From contig JADHRO010000008.1 of assembly GCA_016777395.1 (NCBI GenBank), positions 1 through 20,773 of the forward strand: DNA of 20,773 nucleotides, written 5' to 3'. The stretch comes from Chitinophagales bacterium (GTDB lineage: Bacteria > Bacteroidota > Bacteroidia > Chitinophagales > UBA8649). Below, in pieces: positions 1 to 6,822 of the stretch; within the stretch, counting starts at the first letter, position 1, and every line of letters starts with the position of its first letter. A program made the translations under genes and the position numbers. The notes below the pieces were generated by a model. It did no database searches. It was given only the letters and a program-made list of their open reading frames with translations, and was not told the origin of the DNA.

Positions 1-1
1 T

Positions 2-1249
2 TTGTATATTCGTCTTATTCAATTTAAAAGTTTAGCATTGTTGTTACGATACGAAGAAATAATAAATTTAGCGCCTGAAATTAACTTGCCTGCTTCCAAA
101 AGCATTAGCAATCGAGCCCTTATTATTCAAGCTTTGAGCGAAGTACATATACCCCTAAGTAATTTATCTAAAGCATCTGATACTGAAATACTTATTAACG
201 TAATTAAAGAAAATAGTTTAAGTAAAAATATTGGAATAGCAGGAACCGCGGCAAGGTTTCTATGCGCCTACCTAGCCACTAAAAAAAGTGACTCTATTTT
301 AGATGGTGATCAACGAATGCGAGAACGCCCCATGAATACATTATTCTATGCTTTGAGCCAGCTTGGAGCAAAAATAGAGTTTGTGGACAAAGCTGGTTTC
401 CTTCCCGTTAAAATCAATGGCGAACATATCCAAGGAGGAGAAATTAACATAGATTCTAGTGTAAGTAGTCAGTTCGTTTCCGCACTAATGCTTATTGCTC
501 CAAGGCTCAATAAAGGCCTAAAAATAACTCTAGATGGAACCATTAGCTCCTCAAAATATATTGAGATGACCAAACATATTCTAGGCTATTTTAATATTGA
601 TGTTTATTTAGATAAAAGCCACATTATCATCCCCCATCAAGAATTCACCGCTATTCCGCTCACTATTGAAAGTGACTGGTCATCTGCGTCTTATTTCTAT
701 AGTGCATTAGCTTTGGTCGAACAAGGTGAGATAGTTTTGAAAAATTTGAACTTCGATTCCTGGCAAGGCGACGAAATTATAGCAGATATTTTTTACCGTT
801 TAGGTATCCGAAGTTCGATGCAGGGAGATGATGTGCGCCTAGAAAAAACAGGTCATATGGTAGATAATCTGGTGTATGATTTTATTGAATGCCCAGATTT
901 AGCACAAACCGTGATCTGCACCTGTGTTGGGCTTGGCATAGAAGGTGAATTTAAAGGCTTACATACATTGGTTCACAAGGAAACTAATCGAATCAAAGCT
1001 TTGCAAAATGAGCTGCAAAAGTTAAAGTGGATTTTAGAGGAAAGCTCAACCGGTATTTTTAACCTTAGACGAGATCATTCAGCTAAAGAATTAAACTTGA
1101 ACATACATACCTACAACGACCATCGAATGGCTATGGCTTTTGCTCCATTAGCTATTATATATGATAAGTTATCCATTGATCATGCTGAAGTGGTCAATAA
1201 ATCTTTTCCTTCATTTTGGGAGGAGTTCAGTAAATTAGGTCTCAGTTAA
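2..1249 (+). CDS. aroA: 3-phosphoshikimate 1-carboxyvinyltransferase (EPSP synthase), 5' end at window edge
   Basis: Catalyses transfer of the enolpyruvyl group of PEP to shikimate-3-phosphate, the sixth step of the shikimate pathway, in the cytoplasm. The reading frame is open from the first bases; the first possible start is a TTG at position 2, so the true start may lie outside the window. Counting from that TTG, the conserved sites are all present: LPASKSISNR at 29-38 (Lys33, Ser34 and Arg38 bind substrate), GIAGTAARF at 78-86, DGDQRMRERP at 101-110, SSQ at 155-157, catalytic Asp299 (CPDLAQT), KETNR at 326-330, NDHRMAM at 372-378, and the C-terminal Lys400 in KSFPSF. The 415 residues match the usual family length of about 400-430, so little or nothing is missing. 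The stop overlaps the start of aat by one base (TAATG), which suggests translational coupling. Confidence 0.95.
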   Translation: MYIRLIQFKSLALLLRYEEIINLAPEINLPASKSISNRALIIQALSEVHIPLSNLSKASDTEILINVIKENSLSKNIGIAGTAARFLCAYLATKKSDSILDGDQRMRERPMNTLFYALSQLGAKIEFVDKAGFLPVKINGEHIQGGEINIDSSVSSQFVSALMLIAPRLNKGLKITLDGTISSSKYIEMTKHILGYFNIDVYLDKSHIIIPHQEFTAIPLTIESDWSSASYFYSALALVEQGEIVLKNLNFDSWQGDEIIADIFYRLGIRSSMQGDDVRLEKTGHMVDNLVYDFIECPDLAQTVICTCVGLGIEGEFKGLHTLVHKETNRIKALQNELQKLKWILEESSTGIFNLRRDHSAKELNLNIHTYNDHRMAMAFAPLAIIYDKLSIDHAEVVNKSFPSFWEEFSKLGLS

Positions 1250-1947
1250 TGCCCATATATCAACTTACAGATGAATTAATATTCCCACATCCAAGTTTAG
1301 CAGAGGACGGGATTCTTGCCATTGGAGGAGATTTAAGTCCAGAAAGATTAATTCTCGCCTATTCTAATGGAATATTCCCCTGGTACAACGAAGGAGAACC
1401 GATTATATGGCATGCTCCAAACCCAAGATTTGTTTTAAAGCCAAAAGATCTCAAGATTTCTAAGAGTATGAAACAAGTCATACAAAAAAATACATTTCAG
1501 ATCAGCCTTAATCAAGCCTTTGAGCAGGTTATTCGAAATTGTCAAAAAGTCTCGAGACGGGGTCAAAGAGATACTTGGATTACTGAAGAAATGCTAGAAG
1601 CATATCATCGATTATACCACCTGGGATTAGCCCATTCTGTTGAAGTATGGCAGGATCACGAACTCGTAGGAGGACTCTATGGAATTAACCTAGGAACAGT
1701 CTTTTTTGGGGAGAGCATGTTTCACAAAACGAGTAATGCATCCAAATATGCACTCATTCAATTAATTGAAGCATTCCCCTTTTCAATGATTGATTGTCAG
1801 GTATATACAAAGCATTTAGCAAGTATAGGTGCAAGTACTTTGGCGCTTTCTTCATTTACATCTTTACTAGTTAGAGAAAGCAACAAGAAAAACCTTTTAA
1901 GCAGAGAGAGCAGCTTTACTAAAAGTGATTATACGGGCCAGGAATAA
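1249..1947 (+). CDS. aat: Leucyl/phenylalanyl-tRNA--protein transferase
   Basis: Transfers Leu or Phe from aminoacyl-tRNA to the N-terminal Arg or Lys of proteins, marking them for ClpS/ClpAP-type degradation (bacterial N-degron pathway). The 232 residues are full length for the family. Visible signatures are FPHPSLAEDGILAIGGDLS at 12-30, the NGIFPWYNEGEP stretch at 40-51, the WHAPNPRFVL stretch at 54-63, HSVEVW at 129-134, GESMFHK at 154-160 and ASKYAL at 164-169. IDCQV at 181-185 holds the Asp and Gln expected in the catalytic pocket. The C-terminus is slightly divergent: the Arg usual in the 'GAxxIPRxxF' motif is not seen (GASTLALSSF). The ATG shares its A with the aroA stop codon, so it is probably translated by reinitiation. 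No clp gene lies nearby. Confidence 0.95.
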   Translation: MPIYQLTDELIFPHPSLAEDGILAIGGDLSPERLILAYSNGIFPWYNEGEPIIWHAPNPRFVLKPKDLKISKSMKQVIQKNTFQISLNQAFEQVIRNCQKVSRRGQRDTWITEEMLEAYHRLYHLGLAHSVEVWQDHELVGGLYGINLGTVFFGESMFHKTSNASKYALIQLIEAFPFSMIDCQVYTKHLASIGASTLALSSFTSLLVRESNKKNLLSRESSFTKSDYTGQE

Positions 1948-2089
1948 TATATTAAATGTACGAAGAATAGGATATACTTGCGCGCTAATAAAGGCAAGAA
2001 GTTTCAATGCAGCTTCTGGGTAGAACATAAAATTAGATGAGTCTTAATAAATAGTGTATAAAGTAATTACTCAATTTTAATTAATACGC

Positions 2090-2097
2090 TATATTTG
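2090..2097 (+). promoter_or_regulatory. Candidate -7 promoter element (TATATTTG) of the M23/SPOR pair
   Basis: TATATTTG matches the Bacteroidota -7 consensus TAnnTTTG. It ends only 4 bases before the ATG of the M23 gene at 2102, so transcription from it would start at or just inside the start codon, giving a leaderless or nearly leaderless mRNA. No TTG is seen at the expected -33 spacing (TTA occurs instead), which lowers confidence. The rest of the 154-base gap after aat (1948-2101) shows no gene and no convincing terminator, only a weak AGAAG...CTTCT inverted repeat near 2000-2020. Confidence 0.4.
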
Positions 2098-2101
2098 AAT
2101 C

Positions 2102-3349
2102 ATGACTAAGGCCTTCATCTATCTGTGTATGCTGTTTGCTATACTATTTAGTTCTTTTACTTTCTCCTTTCAAAAAGGCAGCTCACTCAAATTGAATAAG
2201 GCGAAAAAAAAAGGCTATAGCATTACTACATATGGATACGTACCCAATGATGCTATTTTGGTTAAAGATGCTATCCGACCAAATGAATTCTTGTCTAATG
2301 TCTTCTCCAAGTACTCTCTTGGTATGGATAAAGCCCATGAAGTAAGTAACTTTCCGAAAGAAGTATTCAATGCTAGAATTTTTAAGACAGGCAATAAATA
2401 TGCTTTTGTTCTAAAACTTAAGGATGGAAAGTTAGTTCCAAATCAGTTTATTTATGAAAAGAACATCATCGATTACGTTGTTTTCGATTTTGGTGGTGAG
2501 CAAATAAGCGGTGAAGTCAAAAGTAAACCAATTACGCGAAAAAAAACCGTTTCTTCCGCTGTTATAAAGGGTTCGTTATATCAAACCTTGATAGATATAG
2601 ACGCCAGTCCAATGCTTGCTATGGAACTTGCAGACATATACAGGTGGACGATAGATTTTTACAGAATTCAAGAAAGAGATTATTTCAAAGCCGTTTACTA
2701 TGAGGAATTTGTGGAAGGTAAGTCCATTGGCGAATTTGAGGTAGAAGCGTGCAGCTTTCAACATTTGGGTATAGAACATAAAGCTTTCGCATACAGTCGC
2801 CTTGATAGTAAAGTATCAGCATACTTTGATGAAGATGGATTTACGCTTCAAGAGTTTTTTTTAAGAGCTCCCGTAGCATACAGTAGAATAAGCAGTCCAT
2901 ACACGATGAATAGGTATCACCCTGTAACAGGGAAAAGAAAGGCGCATCTAGGTACCGATTATGCCGCACCAACAGGAACACCTATATTTAGCACAGCTAA
3001 TGGCGTTGTGACGCATGCCCAATATGCCAAGTACAATGGCAACTATGTTAAAATTAAACACAGTAGTACATATTCCACACAGTATTTGCACATGTCTAAA
3101 ATTGCAAGTGGTATCAAACCTGGAACTGCGGTGGAGCAAGGACAAGTGATAGGCTATGTGGGAAGTACAGGTCTTGCCACTGGACCACATGTTTGTTATC
3201 GATTTTGGAAAAATGGCAAACAAGTAGATCCATATAAGGAGAATATTCCAAAGGCAGATCCTTTAGCAGAAGAAGAGTTACCTGCATACTTTGAATTTAT
3301 TAGAAACTTAAATAAGAAATTAGATAACATAACCCTTTTAGCCTCATGA
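2102..3349 (+). CDS. M23 (LytM-type) peptidoglycan endopeptidase, HxC variant
   Basis: Exported zinc metallopeptidase predicted to cut peptide cross-links of peptidoglycan. Residues 1-22 form a signal peptide (a Lys, then a hydrophobic run). Residues 23-270 form an N-terminal region without motifs I can name; it probably gates or places the catalytic domain. The M23 domain covers about 272-378. HLGTD gives zinc ligands His282 and Asp286, YLHMS gives catalytic His330, and GPHVCYRFW gives His363 with Cys365. Cys365 sits where the family normally has the second His of HxH, a zinc ligand. The same GPHVCYRF variant is, to my recollection, common in Bacteroidota M23 proteins, so the enzyme is probably active with Cys as ligand. 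The end overlaps the next gene by 4 bases (ATGA), implying coupled translation with the SPOR protein. The ATG start is chosen because it yields the complete signal peptide. Confidence 0.9.
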   Translation: MTKAFIYLCMLFAILFSSFTFSFQKGSSLKLNKAKKKGYSITTYGYVPNDAILVKDAIRPNEFLSNVFSKYSLGMDKAHEVSNFPKEVFNARIFKTGNKYAFVLKLKDGKLVPNQFIYEKNIIDYVVFDFGGEQISGEVKSKPITRKKTVSSAVIKGSLYQTLIDIDASPMLAMELADIYRWTIDFYRIQERDYFKAVYYEEFVEGKSIGEFEVEACSFQHLGIEHKAFAYSRLDSKVSAYFDEDGFTLQEFFLRAPVAYSRISSPYTMNRYHPVTGKRKAHLGTDYAAPTGTPIFSTANGVVTHAQYAKYNGNYVKIKHSSTYSTQYLHMSKIASGIKPGTAVEQGQVIGYVGSTGLATGPHVCYRFWKNGKQVDPYKENIPKADPLAEEELPAYFEFIRNLNKKLDNITLLAS

Positions 3350-3936
3350 AACATTTAATCTTTATATTTTTAATTACATTTATCTGGAGTAATATTAGCG
3401 CTCAGGAGCTCAGTAAGACCGAGAAAAAACAATTGAAAACGCAAATTAAGGATTTAAAGAAGAATCCTGCGAAACTAAAAAAACTTAACGATAACATAGA
3501 GATGTTGGGTATTGCCATTGAGCAAAAATTTGAGGAGATTTCAATTTTAAAAAGTAATCTACAGTCTCGAGATATAACATTAACTGAACTTAAGGATAGT
3601 CTAAATGCCTTAGCTGATAAGCTTGAGTCTACTGCAGAATCCAATTCTAATTTATTTAAAGGTGAACAAGCCCTAAATGGCCAATCAGAATATCAATACA
3701 GGATTCAGATTGGTTTATTTAAAAATTTAGATATTACTCATCTATTTGCTAATCAAAAGTATCTCATGTATGAAGATGTAAATGGGGCATATAGATATTC
3801 TTTAGGTAATTTTACTTCTGAAATTGATGCCGAAGCCTTTAAAGTAGAAATACGTAAACTAGGAATAAAAGATGCTTTTGTGACCAAATATAAAGATGGT
3901 GAACGAACAAATGAAGTAGAAACCTACGTCGATTAG
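3346..3936 (+). CDS. Exported coiled-coil protein with C-terminal SPOR domain
   Basis: The 196-residue protein has a signal peptide at 1-20 (MKHLIFIFLI...NISAQ). A charged, Lys/Glu-rich, heptad-like helical region follows at about 21-100, probably a coiled coil. A SPOR-type domain lies at about 114-187; it begins YQYRIQIGLF and includes YRYSLGNFTSEIDAEAF and the IKDAFVTKYKDGER stretch. SPOR domains bind glycan strands stripped of stem peptides, so the protein probably sits in the periplasm on remodelled peptidoglycan. The start codon overlaps the stop of the M23 peptidase gene (ATGA). Genetic coupling of a cross-link hydrolase to a denuded-glycan binder suggests a joint role in wall remodelling or division, with the coiled coil perhaps acting as an activator. 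The domain call rests on pattern only; SPOR sequences are weakly conserved. Confidence 0.8.
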   Translation: MKHLIFIFLITFIWSNISAQELSKTEKKQLKTQIKDLKKNPAKLKKLNDNIEMLGIAIEQKFEEISILKSNLQSRDITLTELKDSLNALADKLESTAESNSNLFKGEQALNGQSEYQYRIQIGLFKNLDITHLFANQKYLMYEDVNGAYRYSLGNFTSEIDAEAFKVEIRKLGIKDAFVTKYKDGERTNEVETYVD

Positions 3937-4204
3937 ACACAATTTAAAACACGGCTGAAGCTCCATATAGTTAAAGATAATTATGTTGATGAATTATAGA
4001 CTATATCTGAGGGTCCCAGTAAGCTTAAACTTACTCATTGATAACAATCTATATTAACTTTTAGATGAGCGGTCATTCCCGGTAAAACAATTGAAGAGGA
4101 TAGTGCAGAAAATTCAGGCAAAGATAAGTGAGAGGTGCATCAGAATTAAGCCAGCGAAAAGTGCCTCTGAAAATCAAGTGCTTTTTTTATTTGACAATTA
4201 ATTG
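3937..4204. other. Gene-free stretch with hairpin and T-run; possible small RNA or remote terminator
   Basis: No convincing reading frame is seen here. The right half has structure. AGAGGTGC at 4131-4138 can pair with GTGCCTCT at 4161-4168, giving 8 pairs of which two are G-U, across a 22-base loop. Seven T's follow at 4182-4188, 13 bases after the stem. This could be the 3' end of a small RNA or a leaky terminator for the aroA/aat/M23/SPOR strand, although it lies almost 200 bases after the last stop. I looked for SRP RNA, tmRNA, RNase P RNA and tRNA signatures and found none. Confidence 0.35.
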
Positions 4205-4232
4205 TAGATTTGCACGCTGAATTTAAGTTCAG
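4205..4232 (+). promoter_or_regulatory. Candidate hppA promoter -7 element and leader hairpin
   Basis: TAGATTTG at 4205-4212 fits the Bacteroidota -7 consensus TAnnTTTG. No TTG lies at the usual 19-21 base spacing; a TTGACA occurs too close, at 4191. Initiation would fall near 4217-4220, giving a leader of about 50 bases. At or just after that point CTGAA (4217-4221) and TTCAG (4228-4232) form a small perfect inverted repeat around TTTAAG, a possible 5' stabilising hairpin or operator. The rest of the leader is A-rich, as is common ahead of Bacteroidota start codons. Confidence 0.5.
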
Positions 4233-4266
4233 AAAATAATTAAAAAATAATCAAAACTAATAACGA

Positions 4267-6726
4267 ATGGGACAGTATATGATTTACATGCCAATAGTGG
4301 CAGCAATTCTGGGACTTGCTTACATGATGCTTAAGCAATCTTGGGTGATCAAGCAAGACGCCGGTGATGGTAAAATGAAAGAAATTTCTGACCATATCTA
4401 TGAAGGTGCTTTAGCCTTTTTAAATGCCGAGTATCGATTATTAGCAATTTTTGTTGTTGTAGTAAGTGTCCTCTTAGCTATTGTTTCTTTTGTAGTACCA
4501 ACAACGCATATTCTTATTGTTGTTGCGTTTATTTTTGGTGCAATATTTTCAGCTTATGCAGGTAATATTGGAATGAAAATAGCTACAAAAACAAATGTTA
4601 GAACAACTCAAGCAGCTCTTTCAAGCCTTCCTGATGCTTTGAAGATATCTTTTGGTGGTGGAACCGTAATGGGTCTTGGTGTCGCTGGCTTAGCTGTTTT
4701 AGGTTTAACGGGATTCTTTATTATCTTCTACAACTACTTTATGGGCGGAGCAGATGGAATTTTTTCTGTCGACAAAATGACTATAGTATTAGAAACCTTA
4801 GCTGGATTTTCATTAGGTGCTGAATCAATTGCTCTTTTCGCAAGAGTAGGTGGGGGTATTTATACCAAAGCAGCAGATGTGGGAGCCGATTTAGTGGGTA
4901 AGGTAGAAGCAGGTATTCCAGAAGATGACCCTCGCAATCCAGCAACAATTGCTGATAACGTAGGCGACAATGTAGGTGATGTGGCAGGAATGGGTGCAGA
5001 TCTATTTGGTTCTTATGTTGCTACAGTATTAGCGGCAATGGTTCTAGGAAACTATGTAATCAAAGACATGGGAGGAATTATTTCTGATGATTTTGGAGGG
5101 ATTGGTCCAATCTTATTGCCTATGGCAATTGCTGGAGTTGGAATCATAATTTCTGCGATTGGCACTATGCTCGTTAAAATTAATAGTAATGATGCTAAGG
5201 AATCTGAAGTTATGGGTGCCTTAAATATTGGAAATTGGGTATCTATCGGATTAGTTGCAGTTTCTTGTTTTGTTTTGGTTAAATACATGTTGCCTGAAAC
5301 TATGCAAATGGAATTCTTCGGAGAGGGATCTAAAGATATTTCTTCTATGCGTGTTTTCTATGCTACACTAATTGGATTGTTTGTAGGTGGAGTTATTTCT
5401 TCAGTTACTGAATATTATACAGGCTTAGGCAAAAAACCAATCTTAAATATTGTTCAACAATCAAGTACAGGAGCTGGAACAAACATTATTGCAGGTTTAG
5501 CTACAGGAATGATTTCTACATTCCCTACTATCTTATTGTTTGCAGCTGCTATTTGGTCATCATACGCTTTTGCAGGATTCTATGGAGTAGCTTTAGCTGC
5601 TTCTGCGATGATGGCTACAACAGCTATGCAATTAGCTATCGATGCTTTTGGTCCTATTGCTGACAACGCAGGAGGTATCGCTGAAATGAGTGAGCAAGAC
5701 CCTATTGTGCGTGAAAGAACAGATATTTTAGATTCAGTTGGTAATACAACTGCCGCGACGGGTAAAGGATTCGCTATTGCGTCTGCTGCATTAACTTCAT
5801 TGGCTCTGTTTGCGGCATATGTAACATTTACTGGTATTGATGGAATTAACATCTTTAAAGCGCCTGTTTTAGCCATGTTATTTGTAGGTGGAATGGTACC
5901 AGTGGTATTCTCTGCTTTAGCAATGAACGCAGTAGGAAAAGCAGCTATGGAAATGGTAGAAGAGGTAAGGCGCCAGTTTAAAGACATTCCTGGAATTATG
6001 GAGGGTACTGGTAAACCAGAATACGATAAGTGTGTGGCTATCTCAACAGAAGCATCCCTAAAAGAAATGATGTTGCCAGGCTTATTAACCATTGGCTTTC
6101 CTTTAGCAATTGCATTTATTCCAATGATTTTTGGAATGGATAAATTAGCAATCGCTGAGATGCTAGGAGGTTATATGGCTGGAGTTACTGTTAGTGGTGT
6201 GTTATGGGCTATTTTCCAAAATAATGCTGGAGGTGCATGGGATAACGCTAAGAAGTCTTTCGAAGCTGGTGTTATGATCAACGGAGAAATGACTTACAAA
6301 GGCTCTGAGGCACACAAAGCGGCGGTGACTGGAGATACTGTAGGAGATCCATTTAAAGATACCTCTGGGCCATCAATGAATATCTTAATCAAATTAACTT
6401 GTTTGATTGGCTTGGTGTTAGCTCCAATTTTAGGAGGTGAAACGCACGCAGCAGATGCGCATGCAGAGGAATCCGTTGTAGAAGAGCGAATAGAAATGAA
6501 ATCACCCGCTTCAAAAACCCCTGCAGTTCAAAAGAAAGTGCTTGAATTTACAGGTCTAAATGGTGAAGTAGTAAAAGTTGAAGTGACTTCTGCAAATGGC
6601 GATTTTACGGGTGCAATTATTGAAGGACAAGTTGAAAACCTTGAAAAAAAGGATTTAGCTCAGTTAGAGTCTTATTATGGTATAGATATGACTTCACTTG
6701 AAATGCTTCGAGAAGAATTAGAGTAA
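4267..6726 (+). CDS. hppA: Membrane-bound ion-pumping pyrophosphatase, K+-dependent, probably H+-translocating
   Basis: Integral inner-membrane enzyme that hydrolyses pyrophosphate and pumps cations outward. The core (about 1-724) has the many hydrophobic segments of the 16-helix family. PPi/Mg-binding motifs are intact: DVGADLVGKVE at 204-214, the DDPRNPATIADNVGDNVGD block at 220-238, DAFGPIADNAGG at 459-470, NNAGGAWDNAKK at 652-663 and GDTVGDPFKDTSGPS at 689-703. Ala496 and Gly499 in GNTTAATGKG are the residues of the K+-dependent class; K+-independent enzymes have Lys and Thr there. The helix-6 gate glutamates of Na+-PPases (DLFES) and plant-type H+-PPases are absent (DLFGSYVAT). Instead Glu186 occurs in helix 5 (GAESIALF), as I recall for Flavobacterium-type H+ pumps. 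A soluble tail of 95 residues (725-819), rich in Ala, Glu and Lys, makes the 819-residue protein longer than most. It has its own promoter and a strong terminator, so it appears monocistronic. Confidence 0.95.
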   Translation: MGQYMIYMPIVAAILGLAYMMLKQSWVIKQDAGDGKMKEISDHIYEGALAFLNAEYRLLAIFVVVVSVLLAIVSFVVPTTHILIVVAFIFGAIFSAYAGNIGMKIATKTNVRTTQAALSSLPDALKISFGGGTVMGLGVAGLAVLGLTGFFIIFYNYFMGGADGIFSVDKMTIVLETLAGFSLGAESIALFARVGGGIYTKAADVGADLVGKVEAGIPEDDPRNPATIADNVGDNVGDVAGMGADLFGSYVATVLAAMVLGNYVIKDMGGIISDDFGGIGPILLPMAIAGVGIIISAIGTMLVKINSNDAKESEVMGALNIGNWVSIGLVAVSCFVLVKYMLPETMQMEFFGEGSKDISSMRVFYATLIGLFVGGVISSVTEYYTGLGKKPILNIVQQSSTGAGTNIIAGLATGMISTFPTILLFAAAIWSSYAFAGFYGVALAASAMMATTAMQLAIDAFGPIADNAGGIAEMSEQDPIVRERTDILDSVGNTTAATGKGFAIASAALTSLALFAAYVTFTGIDGINIFKAPVLAMLFVGGMVPVVFSALAMNAVGKAAMEMVEEVRRQFKDIPGIMEGTGKPEYDKCVAISTEASLKEMMLPGLLTIGFPLAIAFIPMIFGMDKLAIAEMLGGYMAGVTVSGVLWAIFQNNAGGAWDNAKKSFEAGVMINGEMTYKGSEAHKAAVTGDTVGDPFKDTSGPSMNILIKLTCLIGLVLAPILGGETHAADAHAEESVVEERIEMKSPASKTPAVQKKVLEFTGLNGEVVKVEVTSANGDFTGAIIEGQVENLEKKDLAQLESYYGIDMTSLEMLREELE

Positions 6727-6743
6727 TAATAATACCCCAAACC

Positions 6744-6784
6744 AAAAAAAAGACCCTAGAATGATATTCTAGGGTCTTTTTTTT
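6744..6784. terminator. Bidirectional intrinsic terminator between convergent genes
   Basis: A perfect 12-base-pair stem, AGACCCTAGAAT (6751-6762) and ATTCTAGGGTCT (6766-6777), with a 3-base loop, is flanked by an A-run on the left and a T-run on the right. It can therefore act in both directions. It lies 17 bases after the hppA stop on the + strand and 38 bases after the stop of the convergent - strand gene. Confidence 0.95.
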
Positions 6785-6822
6785 AAATCCGTTTTAGTGC
6801 ATATCATTTGGCATTATTTATT

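Noticed and set aside
4060..4190. Possible SRP RNA, tmRNA, RNase P RNA or tRNA before hppA
   Set aside because: The expected conserved elements (for example GGAAGGAAGCAGCC-like SRP core, T-loop GTTCRA, RNase P GAGGAAAGTC) are not present, so only an unspecified hairpin is reported.
5580..6092. 170-codon open frame on the - strand inside hppA
   Set aside because: It is an antisense shadow of a strongly conserved membrane-protein gene; its product is low-complexity Ala/Ile/Pro-rich with no motif or ribosome site.
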